Of a stretch of 64,000 nucleotides of DNA, positions 29,712-37,225 are shown one piece after another. Made by a program: the position numbers and the translations under genes. The notes under the pieces are model-generated. The model made no database searches and had not been told where the DNA came from. It worked only from the letters and a program-made list of their open reading frames with translations. Source of the DNA: Candidatus Obscuribacterales bacterium. GTDB lineage: Bacteria > Cyanobacteriota > Vampirovibrionia > Obscuribacterales > Obscuribacteraceae. How positions within the stretch are numbered: position 1 is the first letter of the stretch; each line of letters opens with the position of its first letter. The DNA lies in NCBI GenBank assembly GCA_020054205.1, contig JAGVLS010000012.1, positions 42,511 through 106,510 on the forward strand, written 5' to 3'.

Positions 29712-30554
29712 TTAAACTGCAATGAGAGCAATACCGTGCTTTTCTGCAAAAGCAATCATTTCTTCTTGCTCAACCACCATGGTTTCTTTAGCTTCAATAG
29801 CAAGCACGCCACCTGGTTTTGTGGCAAGCATAGAATTTAATGTATTCATGCCAACAGTTGGAATGTCAAAGCGTTGATCTTGATTTGGTTTGGATACTTT
29901 TACTACTACCACAGGACCTTTAGCTAGAAAGACAGCCCGTTTTATAGACTCATCTGTGCCTTCAATAGCTTCTATTGCTAAAATCATTTGGTCTTTAACC
30001 ACAACAGTTTGACCAATATCCAAGCGTGCTAATTCTTTAGCAATACGCAGTCCGTACTGAATATCTATATATTCGGCAGCCGTTGGCACGCGCTTGCCAA
30101 TCACACCACATTCGGGAAATAAATGACGCAAAAATTCTGATTGAGAAAGCACATTCATGCCTTGTGTTTCCATCAAATTGCCAACAGCAAACTGAATAGA
30201 GTCATCGCTAAAATCAGATAATTTGCTTAGCTCTTTTACAGCTACCCAGTCTAATTTGAATATATTGGTCAATAAATTGACTTTGGGTACTTTGCCAATA
30301 AAAACTATATTTTTGACATTCTCTTGCTTAGCTAAATTTATATTGCGTCCAATTTGACCTGGTGCCACCAAATGCACAACATCAGCATGCTCACTTATTA
30401 AATCGCGAGCTGTTTCAGAAAGAGCTAAAGCAATTATTTTGTATCCACGTTCGCGGGCGGATTTTGCTAAAATGCTGGGTAATTTTCCTTCACCAGCAAC
30501 GATCCCTAAGATCATTTGATTGGCAGACTTTTTAGTAATGATTTCGCTGGTCAA
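29712..30554 (-). CDS. lpxI: UDP-2,3-diacylglucosamine diphosphatase LpxI
   Basis: Hydrolyses UDP-2,3-diacylglucosamine to lipid X in lipid A synthesis, replacing LpxH in many bacteria. The N-terminal domain begins LGIVAGEGKLPSILAKSARERGY, written here in two parts: LGIVAGEGKLP and ILAKSARERGY. The C-terminal DUF1009 catalytic domain includes DDSIQFAVGNLMETQGM, VVVKDQMILAIEAIEGTD and KVSKPNQDQRFDIPTVGMNT. At 280 residues it is normal. TTG 30554 has AGGA at good spacing; ATG 30515 is an alternative start. Its presence argues for an outer membrane with lipid A. Confidence 0.92.
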   Translation of the reverse strand: MTSEIITKKSANQMILGIVAGEGKLPSILAKSARERGYKIIALALSETARDLISEHADVVHLVAPGQIGRNINLAKQENVKNIVFIGKVPKVNLLTNIFKLDWVAVKELSKLSDFSDDSIQFAVGNLMETQGMNVLSQSEFLRHLFPECGVIGKRVPTAAEYIDIQYGLRIAKELARLDIGQTVVVKDQMILAIEAIEGTDESIKRAVFLAKGPVVVVKVSKPNQDQRFDIPTVGMNTLNSMLATKPGGVLAIEAKETMVVEQEEMIAFAEKHGIALIAV

Positions 30555-30668
30555 GACGTAATTCCTAATCTAATTTGTAGACTACTTAATAATGATAGAT
30601 AAACCACTAAAATATTATGACAAAGACTTGCCAAGTTTATCATTAGGCACTTTATATTTGTACTTTTC

Positions 30669-30698
30669 TTGACATGATTGGATTTGGGGCATTAAACT
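30669..30698 (+). promoter_or_regulatory. Sigma70-type promoter upstream of the secreted Gly/Pro-rich gene
   Basis: TTGACA at 30669-30674 and TAAACT at 30693-30698 are separated by 18 bases and lie 30 bases before the start codon. The tetR promoter in this window uses the same pair of hexamers and spacing. Confidence 0.5.
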
Positions 30699-30727
30699 GA
30701 GCTAAGGATAGGAAATGGGAGTAATAA

Positions 30728-31285
30728 ATGATTAAAAAGTTGGCAATTGGCTTTACTGTTTTTAGTTTAAATATGACAGCTGTCTGGGCGCAAGACTATA
30801 AAACCAATAATCCAAATATGGGTCATTTTTATATGGCGCGTCAACAAGTACAAATTATTGATGAAACTCCAGTTGTAAATGATCAAAGAGGAGAAGGAGC
30901 CGCAACTGGTGCTGGTGGCGGACCTGTTGGTGCTGGCGGTGGTGCAATGCCATTGCCTAAATCAGGATTTCAGTCATTTTATTCTGGGGCTCCATCCAAT
31001 ATGAAAAATTCTTTGCCAAAAGTAATAAATGGTGTGCCACCAAAGGCGCCACCACCCAAAACATTACCAAATGGACTTCGTGGAGCTTCCGGTAAATTTC
31101 CTGCTAAAACAGCTGGGACAAAAACATTGCCTAGTGGTCAAAATGCTGCCGCAAAATCTTACACACCATATCAAGGTTATGGTGGAGGAAATGTACCAGG
31201 CAGTACTGTTGGCTCTTCTGGATCTAGTGCCAATACAAATGTGCGTGGCTCTGTTTTGCATTGGCATAAAAAACGCGGATATTAA
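30728..31285 (+). CDS. Secreted Gly/Pro/Ala-rich low-complexity protein
   Basis: Signal peptide (KKLAIGFTVFSLNMTAVWA) followed by about 165 residues rich in Gly, Pro, Lys and Ser, with a run of GAGGGPVGAGGG and repeated PPKAPPPKTLP-like segments. No domain is recognised. The lack of predicted structure suggests an extracellular filler or matrix protein. The stop codon overlaps the ATG of the DUF3370-like gene (TAATG), so the two are almost certainly translated together. Confidence 0.65.
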   Translation: MIKKLAIGFTVFSLNMTAVWAQDYKTNNPNMGHFYMARQQVQIIDETPVVNDQRGEGAATGAGGGPVGAGGGAMPLPKSGFQSFYSGAPSNMKNSLPKVINGVPPKAPPPKTLPNGLRGASGKFPAKTAGTKTLPSGQNAAAKSYTPYQGYGGGNVPGSTVGSSGSSANTNVRGSVLHWHKKRGY

Positions 31286-32733
31286 TGGGCAATTTGTCGA
31301 AAAAATTAATTGGATTATTTGTACTCTTAAAATATAGTTTTTTCTTTTTTGTTTTATTTATATGTAAAAATAGCATGGCTCAAGAAACGCCAGTAATTAC
31401 GCCATCGCCTGTTTCTACTGAGCGTGAAGAATTACATGAAATACGCCCTTTACCAGGCGCATTAGATACTGTGCTTATGTTTAATAGCAATAGCCCAGAA
31501 GTAGTAAAACATGAAGGGATTTTATTATCGACATTTAGTCCGAAAGGTAAAGCTTATCCAAATGCGCATTTGAATTATTTTTTTCAAGGTAAATTTAAAA
31601 TATTTGCTCATCATATAAATGACTCTAAGTTTAATGACTTTAAAGGTAATGAAAATAAACCAACTTTATTTATTGCCGCATTATTAAATAACGAAAGTGA
31701 TAACAAGGTAAAAATAATTATTGATAAAGCATATAGTTATTTGTCAGTGCCAGATGCTCCATTTATTGCTTTGCCTGATATTGCTGATAATGATGAAGGT
31801 AAATTATATTCTGGACCAGGCGATAGACTGACAAATGATTTTTTGCGCAAAGACAGTCAAAAAAATTGGACTAAACGCATTATCTTAAAACCACATGAGA
31901 CAAAATTACTTTTTTGTTTGCCCATTCCCATAATTTCTGAAATTCATCACGCTAATGGCAGGTCAACTCTTGTCTCTTTAAAAAGCGATGGTCCAGTGCA
32001 AGTAGCAACACTAGCTTTATTTGCTAAAACAAAACACAATGGTGTGCATGCTAATGAAATTGAGCCAACTTTTGATGAATGGATGGAATTAGCAAATAAT
32101 GGCAATTTAGCTGGTCCTCGTGATAAGACACCAAGTTTGCCAGGAAGTCTGCCAGTAATTTATGGCAGAGTAGCAGGAGTACAGCAAGGAGCCAAATGGG
32201 AAGCAACGCTTTGTGATAGTCCAGTAGGTACACCGAAATTGGAAGTGCCGCCGCCTGGTAAATTTTTCACTTACCCGATAAGTACAGTCGATCAAGGGAC
32301 ATTTGGCACAGGGCAAATACAAAGTGCGCCTTTATTATGTCGATATTCTGATACAGCTTATGCTGCTCATGGAAATTATTGCGTTGAATATGATTTGACT
32401 TTACCTTTGGTGAATACTACAAGCAACGAAAAGACAGTAGCAATTAAATTACAAACACCTTTAAAATCTAATTTGTTTGAAGGCAAATTGAAATTTTTAG
32501 AACCACCAGCAAAGCAAACATTTTTTCGCGGCACAGTAGAATTAAAATATAGAGATGATAAGGATAAAATTGCTCATCATTTTTGGCATTTAGTTGAAAA
32601 ACGTGGACAAGCTTCAGAGCCTTTAGTTATTTTGCACTTAAAACCAAATTCAAATCGTAAAGTGGAAATTCGATTATTCTATCCGCCCGACTGTACGCCT
32701 CCGCAGGTGCTTACAGTGCAGGGTGTGGAGTAG
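31285..32733 (+). CDS. DUF3370-like secreted protein (cyanobacteria-type)
   Basis: Matches my memory of DUF3370, a family of secreted proteins best known from cyanobacteria. Supporting segments are EIRPLPGALDTVLMFNSNSPE, EGILLSTFSPKGK, AHLNYFFQGKFKIFAHHI and the C-terminal ... LVILHLKPNSNRKVEIRLFYPPD (cited in part). An N-terminal hydrophobic segment (about residues 8-32) serves as a signal. Biochemical function is unknown. It is coupled to the upstream Gly/Pro-rich gene. Its last 60 bases overlap the convergent TPR gene. Confidence 0.7.
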   Translation: MGNLSKKLIGLFVLLKYSFFFFVLFICKNSMAQETPVITPSPVSTEREELHEIRPLPGALDTVLMFNSNSPEVVKHEGILLSTFSPKGKAYPNAHLNYFFQGKFKIFAHHINDSKFNDFKGNENKPTLFIAALLNNESDNKVKIIIDKAYSYLSVPDAPFIALPDIADNDEGKLYSGPGDRLTNDFLRKDSQKNWTKRIILKPHETKLLFCLPIPIISEIHHANGRSTLVSLKSDGPVQVATLALFAKTKHNGVHANEIEPTFDEWMELANNGNLAGPRDKTPSLPGSLPVIYGRVAGVQQGAKWEATLCDSPVGTPKLEVPPPGKFFTYPISTVDQGTFGTGQIQSAPLLCRYSDTAYAAHGNYCVEYDLTLPLVNTTSNEKTVAIKLQTPLKSNLFEGKLKFLEPPAKQTFFRGTVELKYRDDKDKIAHHFWHLVEKRGQASEPLVILHLKPNSNRKVEIRLFYPPDCTPPQVLTVQGVE

Positions 32734-34002
32734 TCTACGTATCTTTTTTAGCATACGTTGATGTTCTTTATGCTCTCCCATTAGTTCTAGCAAACTAGCG
32801 TGTTCTTCGAAAATTGAAATAATATTTGAAGATTTTTCATTACGGGCAAATCTTGCTGCTAGATAATAACAAGTGTCAGCAAAAAGATTTCTGTTAGTGA
32901 GCCGAAATAATCGAGCAAGGCGAATTTGTGCAGAATATCCTTTTGTTCCAAACTGACTAAATATTTCTTGAGTAGTATCCTCGATTTCAGATGCTAAACT
33001 AATTGCTTGAACTTTGTGCTTTTTTAAATCAGCAATTTGTAGCAAGCGTCCCAATAATGGAATGCGCTCAGCTGGAGATTTGTCTCTATTTTGTTCTATA
33101 ATATTTAAAGCTTGGCGATAACAGGATTGAGCAATATCATAATGTTTATTGTTTTGGGCAGCTACTCCTGCTCCAAAGTCTTTAAGAATTCCAAGTCTTA
33201 AGTCTATACCGCGCCCTATTATTTCTGTTGCTGCTTGTTCTAAAAAATCAGCTTCGGTAAAGCGGCTTTGTTTTCTGTATACTCCACTTAGTTTTTCTAA
33301 AGCTTCACTAAGTTTTGTCTGTCCCATATTTTGAGAGCAATTTATAATCTCAATTGCTTGAGTAAAAACTATTTCTGCTTCAGTAAATTCATGTAGTGAA
33401 TAGTAGCATATGCCCAGCTGCATAAGAGGATCTATACATTCGTAGTGCCTGTTACCAAATGCTTCTTGTTTTAGTTTTATGACTTTTATAAATGCGTCTT
33501 TGGCGTGAACATATTTGTTTTGTGCCAAAGTAATAGCTGCTAATTCTTCTAAGGTGCGTATCTGCATTAAAGAAGGTGTATCACTTTCTGCAATAAGAGC
33601 GTGAGTCTGCGTAATGCAAGTACGTGCTCGGCTAAACTTATTGGCTTTTCTGTATACGCTAGCCAATATACATAAAGTATCAATTAATTCTTCACTCGTT
33701 GCCTTGGAATTAGTTTGATAACGGATAACAGCATCACGCAAACATTTTATAGCATCATCTAATTTTTTTATATTAGCTAAGCATATGCCCATTTTTTTGT
33801 AAGTATTAGCCAGGGATATATGAGTGTGCCCATATAATTGTTTTTGTACCTGAGCCAATTCATTTAAACTTTTTATTGCCTGAATATTATTGCCAGTGTC
33901 AAAGTGTAAATTGCTCAATTCAACAAGAGCATTAAGAGCGTTTTCTGGAAGCAGTTCACACTTTTCTTGAGATGACTGATTAGCTGGTTCTTTATTGTTC
34001 AT
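32674..34002 (-). CDS. Cytoplasmic TPR protein (kinesin-light-chain-like repeats)
   Basis: 442 residues with no signal peptide. Long 42-residue TPRs of the NB-ARC/kinesin-light-chain type predominate (ALNALVELSNLHFDTGN; HISLANTYKKMGICLANIKKLDDAI; ECIDPLMQLGICYYSLHEFTEAEIVF). A C-terminal block of weaker helices follows. It was probably the last gene before the tRNA-Arg integration site. Its final 20 codons lie inside the convergent DUF3370-like gene; the last in-frame TPR ends before that, so the true end could be functional without them. Confidence 0.72.
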   Translation of the reverse strand: MNNKEPANQSSQEKCELLPENALNALVELSNLHFDTGNNIQAIKSLNELAQVQKQLYGHTHISLANTYKKMGICLANIKKLDDAIKCLRDAVIRYQTNSKATSEELIDTLCILASVYRKANKFSRARTCITQTHALIAESDTPSLMQIRTLEELAAITLAQNKYVHAKDAFIKVIKLKQEAFGNRHYECIDPLMQLGICYYSLHEFTEAEIVFTQAIEIINCSQNMGQTKLSEALEKLSGVYRKQSRFTEADFLEQAATEIIGRGIDLRLGILKDFGAGVAAQNNKHYDIAQSCYRQALNIIEQNRDKSPAERIPLLGRLLQIADLKKHKVQAISLASEIEDTTQEIFSQFGTKGYSAQIRLARLFRLTNRNLFADTCYYLAARFARNEKSSNIISIFEEHASLLELMGEHKEHQRMLKKIRRLLHTLHCKHLRRRTVGRIE

Positions 34003-34184
34003 AGTAAGAACCTATTATGTAAATATTTTATTTATGCCACTTTGGAAAGTGAAAAGAGTATACATCTTATTCTTGACAATCGATACAATTTTTAAGAATT
34101 ACGTAACAGCATGCCAGTGGTTTATTAATTGGGACGCAATAATTTACAGCTCTTTTCATCCGGTATGGTAATATTAAAAGCCTT

Positions 34185-34258
34185 CTGCCCGTAGCCCAGC
34201 TGGATAGAGCGCATGGCTACGAACCATGAGGTCGTAGGTTCGAATCCTACCGGGCAGG
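34185..34258 (+). tRNA. tRNA-Arg (anticodon ACG)
   Basis: Full cloverleaf by hand: acceptor CTGCCCG/CGGGCAG; D-arm GCCC-AGCTGGATA-GAGC with one C-A mismatch; anticodon arm CATGG-CTACGAA-CCATG giving anticodon ACG; T-arm GTAGG-TTCGAAT-CCTAC; discriminator G. No CCA is encoded. It forms the left edge of the accessory island. Confidence 0.96.
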
Positions 34259-34278
34259 TTCTTTGGAATACTGATACT

Positions 34279-34309
34279 AAGTGGCTTATGAGCAATAAGC
34301 CACTTTTTT
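34279..34309 (+). terminator. Rho-independent terminator after tRNA-Arg
   Basis: Perfect 10-bp stem AAGTGGCTTA/TAAGCCACTT with a 7-base loop and an immediate run of Ts, 21 bases after the tRNA. Direct repeats of GGGTCTATG follow at 34331 and 34342, with no recognised role. Confidence 0.85.
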
Positions 34310-34397
34310 ATTGGGGTAGGCAAAATTTCTGGGTCTATGCCGGGTCTATGTGGAAAGGCAAAAAATTGGTAAAAATTGTTCGTTTTAGACACAGAAA

Positions 34398-34434
34398 TTG
34401 ACAAGTTCTATTCTATATTCTAGAATATAGAATA
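34398..34434 (+). promoter_or_regulatory. Promoter with a perfect 26-bp palindromic operator
   Basis: TTGACA at 34398-34403, 17 bases, then TAGAAT at 34421-34426 make a near-ideal promoter. A perfect 26-bp palindrome (34409-34434) centred on CTAG covers the spacer and -10. Each half is two copies of the 7-mer TATTCTA, so two dimers could bind. The next gene, a small HTH-type protein, starts 22 bases later and is the obvious candidate repressor. Confidence 0.75.
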
Positions 34435-34455
34435 TCTGTGATGGGATGAAAATAT

Positions 34456-34959
34456 ATGCTATTGTCCCAAGATCTATATATTCTTTTAAAATTGTCTTGT
34501 TCAGACTCCAACTGGACTTATGCTTCATTGTCTGAATTATTGAATATCAGTACTTCGCAAATACATGCAGGTATAAAACGAGCTCAAGCATGCGGACTTT
34601 TTTCGGCAACTCAGCATCGTCCAAATTTGCGTGCGCTTGAAGAGTTGATTATTCATGGGGTGAAATATGTATTTCCAGCCACTAAAGGATCTGTAATTCG
34701 AGGAATTCCTACTGCTTTTGCAGGACCGCCGTTGAATAAAGTAATTGTTCATTCTGAAGATATGGTTCCCGTATGGGCATATCCCAAAGGAACTCATCTT
34801 GGTTATCTAATTGAACCTCTTCATCCATCAGCACCGGAGGCTGCCTCTTCAGACAAACAATTCTATGAGTTATTATGTTTGGTTGATGCTATACGTGAAG
34901 GACGTGCAAGAGAAAGACAATTAGCTGCTAAGGAAATTCAGCGCCGATTGCATAAGTAA
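34456..34959 (+). CDS. Predicted winged-helix DNA-binding regulator
   Basis: 167 residues. The N-terminal 60 residues look like a helix-turn-helix of winged type (ASLSELLNISTSQIHAGIKRAQACGLF). A conserved block follows: RPNLRALEELIIHGVKYVFPA, then RGIPTAFAGPPLN, then VWAYPKGTHLGYLIEPLHPSAPEAA. I recall this architecture from uncharacterised proteins found beside nucleotidyltransferase genes, but cannot name it. The promoter palindrome suggests self-repression. It is probably separate from the AbiE operon, which begins 150 bases later with its own promoter elements. Confidence 0.7.
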   Translation: MLLSQDLYILLKLSCSDSNWTYASLSELLNISTSQIHAGIKRAQACGLFSATQHRPNLRALEELIIHGVKYVFPATKGSVIRGIPTAFAGPPLNKVIVHSEDMVPVWAYPKGTHLGYLIEPLHPSAPEAASSDKQFYELLCLVDAIREGRARERQLAAKEIQRRLHK

Positions 34960-35034
34960 TAGTAGTCTATAAACCATTCAGATCATGCAAGTTGTGGAAT
35001 AAGCACAAAAATCTAGTAGTTTAATGATTTAATA

Positions 35035-35122
35035 ATATGTATACTGAGAGTTGACAATTTTGATTAATTTTAAACTGCTGGGTTTGAAATTGTGTTAATA
35101 TATCAACCATGGGTATACATAT
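35035..35122 (+). promoter_or_regulatory. Control region of the abiE operon with a 10-bp inverted repeat
   Basis: ATATGTATAC at 35035-35044 and its exact reverse complement GTATACATAT at 35113-35122 flank a TTGACA hexamer at 35051-35056 and the abiEi start codon. AbiEi antitoxins are known to bind inverted repeats in their own promoter. No convincing -10 pairs with this -35; TAAACT at 35071 is too close. Confidence 0.45.
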
Positions 35123-35927
35123 ACAGTCAAAATTAAACCAATTGCAAAAAATATTACCTGAAGGTTTTCCGGTTGACTCAAGCTGGCTTCAAAGGCAAGG
35201 TTATTCACGTCAGCTCATAGCAAAATACTTGCATAATGGGTGGCTAGTATCACCAGTCAGAGGTGTATATCTTAGAGAGAGCACTTTGCTAGATCAAAGT
35301 AGTTGGGAGCCAGTTATAATCTCATTACAAAAGTTGCTTGACTTACCTGTAACTGTTGGAGGGCGCACGGCGCTGGAATTACATGGACATTTGCACTATC
35401 TATCAATGCAAAATTTGGCAGAAGTTCATCTTTATGGAATGGAATCATTACCTGCCTGGGTGAATAAATTACTGCTTAAGCAGTCATTTGTATTTCATTC
35501 TACAAATTTGTTCAAATTAAATAACAAATCCAAAGATGGCAACAAAGAGCGTAAACAAGCATACTTTACTAATTATAAATGGGGAATGTCTGAATGGACG
35601 CTTGTAATTTCAACACCGGAGCGAGCAATATTGGAATTATTGGATGAATTACCTAGTAACGAAACATTTCATCAAGCAGATGTATTGATGGAAGGATTAA
35701 CAAACTTAAGACCAAAATATCTAGATATAGTTTTATCTGATTGTCGAAGTATAAAAACAAAGCGACTTTTCTTATGGTTTGCTAAGCGCCATAATCATGC
35801 ATGGTTCAAAGAAATAAATACAAAAAAAATAAATCTTGGCAGTGGAAAAAGAATGTTGGTAAGTGGAGGTAAGCTTGATTCGCAATATCTAATTACTGTG
35901 CCCAGAGAGTTTGTAAATGATAGATAA
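35109..35927 (+). CDS. abiEi: Type IV toxin-antitoxin antitoxin AbiEi
   Basis: Antitoxin and autorepressor of the AbiE system. The N-terminal winged helix covers residues 10-60 (SWLQRQGYSRQLIAKYLHNGWLVSPVRGVYLRE, quoted in part as LIAKYLHNGW and VRGVY). The AbiEi C-terminal domain includes VGGRTALELHGHLHYL and STPERAILELLDELP. At 272 residues it is standard length. It overlaps the toxin gene by 11 bases, giving a coupled operon. In type IV systems the antitoxin counteracts the toxin without stable contact. Confidence 0.85.
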   Translation: MGIHIQSKLNQLQKILPEGFPVDSSWLQRQGYSRQLIAKYLHNGWLVSPVRGVYLRESTLLDQSSWEPVIISLQKLLDLPVTVGGRTALELHGHLHYLSMQNLAEVHLYGMESLPAWVNKLLLKQSFVFHSTNLFKLNNKSKDGNKERKQAYFTNYKWGMSEWTLVISTPERAILELLDELPSNETFHQADVLMEGLTNLRPKYLDIVLSDCRSIKTKRLFLWFAKRHNHAWFKEINTKKINLGSGKRMLVSGGKLDSQYLITVPREFVNDR

Positions 35928-36828
35928 TCGGTATCATAAACAAGTTTTATTGCTAATGCGCATTTTGCCAATTGTTGCGCAAGAAAAGTGTTTTGCACTA
36001 AAAGGCGGCACAGCCATTAATTTGTTTATTCGTGATATGCCTCGTCTATCAGTCGATATTGATTTAGCATATCTTCCCATTCTTGACCGAGATCAATCTT
36101 TGAAAGAAATTGATGAATCTCTTAAACGTATAATGAAGACCATTCTAAAAAGTATTCCTAGTAGCAGTGTACATACTTCAGCTCTAAGAGATACTAAATC
36201 TATAGTCAAACTTATCGTTAGTACTCAGGAAGCACAAATTAAAATTGAAGTTGCCCCGGTTTTGAGAGGAACTGTTTTCCCAAGCAAAAATCATAGAGTA
36301 TCACAAAGGGTGGAAAATGAGTTTGGCTTTGCAGAAGTTGCAGTTGTTTCCTTTGAAGATTTATATGGTGGTAAATTAGTCGCAGCACTTGATCGCCAAC
36401 ACCCGCGCGATCTTTATGATGTTCATCTGCTATTATCAAATGAAGGTATATCAAGAGAGCTATTTGAAGCTTTTCTTGTTTATCTAATTAGCCACGATCG
36501 GTCGATGTCAGAAATCATTGCTCCAAATCTTCATGATATTCATCATGAATTTGAACATGGTTTTTTGGGCATGACCATTGATATGATTACCTGTGAAGAA
36601 TTAGAATTTACACGCAAGAAATTAATCAATTATATTCATTCAGCCTTTACTGATAATGATAAAGAATTTCTTCTATCAATAAAACGTGGAACTCCAAAAT
36701 GGGATCTTCTTAGTATAAAAGATATAGAAAAGTTACCAGCTGTGCGCTGGAAACTTCAAAATCTAGAAAAGCTTCCTGCCAGGAAACGAGAACTGCTATT
36801 AGAAAAGTTGAACAAAGCTCTCACATAG
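35917..36828 (+). CDS. abiEii: Type IV toxin AbiEii, nucleotidyltransferase
   Basis: DNA-polymerase-beta-fold nucleotidyltransferase toxin that aborts phage infection. Characteristic motifs are KGGTAINLF (G30-G31-T32), SVDIDL with Asp47 and Asp49 as metal ligands, and RDLYDVHLLL near 166. Related toxins add nucleotides to tRNA 3' ends; whether this one does is inference. Its start lies inside abiEi. The C-terminal SIKDIEKLPAVRWKLQNLEKL region is helical and repeat-like. The tRNA fragment lies 45 bases downstream. Confidence 0.88.
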   Translation: MIDNRYHKQVLLLMRILPIVAQEKCFALKGGTAINLFIRDMPRLSVDIDLAYLPILDRDQSLKEIDESLKRIMKTILKSIPSSSVHTSALRDTKSIVKLIVSTQEAQIKIEVAPVLRGTVFPSKNHRVSQRVENEFGFAEVAVVSFEDLYGGKLVAALDRQHPRDLYDVHLLLSNEGISRELFEAFLVYLISHDRSMSEIIAPNLHDIHHEFEHGFLGMTIDMITCEELEFTRKKLINYIHSAFTDNDKEFLLSIKRGTPKWDLLSIKDIEKLPAVRWKLQNLEKLPARKRELLLEKLNKALT

Positions 36829-36873
36829 TAGCATTAAAAATCTACGATGACTTAGGATCTAGTCCGCAAGGAT

Positions 36874-36901
36874 GGAGGCTCAAGTCCTCTCTCGCCCACC
36901 A
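36874..36901 (+). repeat. Orphan tRNA 3' end with encoded CCA (possible attachment-site scar)
   Basis: T-arm GGAGG-CTCAAGT-CCTCT, acceptor strand CTCGCCC, then A-CCA. The matching 5' acceptor strand GGGCGAG is not present upstream, so no complete tRNA can fold. The acceptor suits a Val- or Ile-type tRNA, not the Arg gene at the island's left edge. Such pieces are left by tRNA-targeted integrases. No integrase remains. Confidence 0.6.
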
Positions 36902-36929
36902 ATAATATTTCAGCAAAAACAAAAGTAAA

Positions 36930-37127
36930 ATGCTTAAGCAGAATGGTTGGTCAAAAATTCATTCAATCATTGTTGTTGCAGCTTTTATTTTTTCATTTAC
37001 TATCGGAGGCATGGGTAGCATATTCCTTTACTGGTTTCTGGGTTATGCAGGTGAATCTGGTCATCAGGCAATTGAAGAAGCTCAAAGCACTGAAATCATC
37101 TCTGTGAGAATTTTTAGACGTCCATAA
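36930..37127 (+). CDS. Small predicted membrane protein
   Basis: 65 residues with one or two hydrophobic segments (about 12-40), rich in Ile, Phe and Gly, and a charged tail. ATG 36930 has only a weak AAAAGTAAA upstream. It lies in the 345-base stretch between the AbiE toxin and the high-GC TPR gene, otherwise occupied only by the tRNA scar. Could be real or a chance frame. Confidence 0.35.
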   Translation: MLKQNGWSKIHSIIVVAAFIFSFTIGGMGSIFLYWFLGYAGESGHQAIEEAQSTEIISVRIFRRP

Positions 37128-37225
37128 AAAAATATATGAAAATTAAAGCTTAGAACAATGGACCACGAACACCAGTGGGATTATCACGATTGCGTAAGCT
37201 ATATAACAGGGATAATCTGAAGGTT

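Noticed and set aside
34331..34400. Coding remnant of an integrase after the tRNA-Arg terminator
   Set aside because: A short open stretch and a GGGTCTATG direct repeat are present, but no integrase motif can be recognised.
34174..34404. Minus-strand ORF across tRNA-Arg encoding GRIRTYDLMVRSHALYP
   Set aside because: A well-known false protein generated by translating the complement of a tRNA gene.
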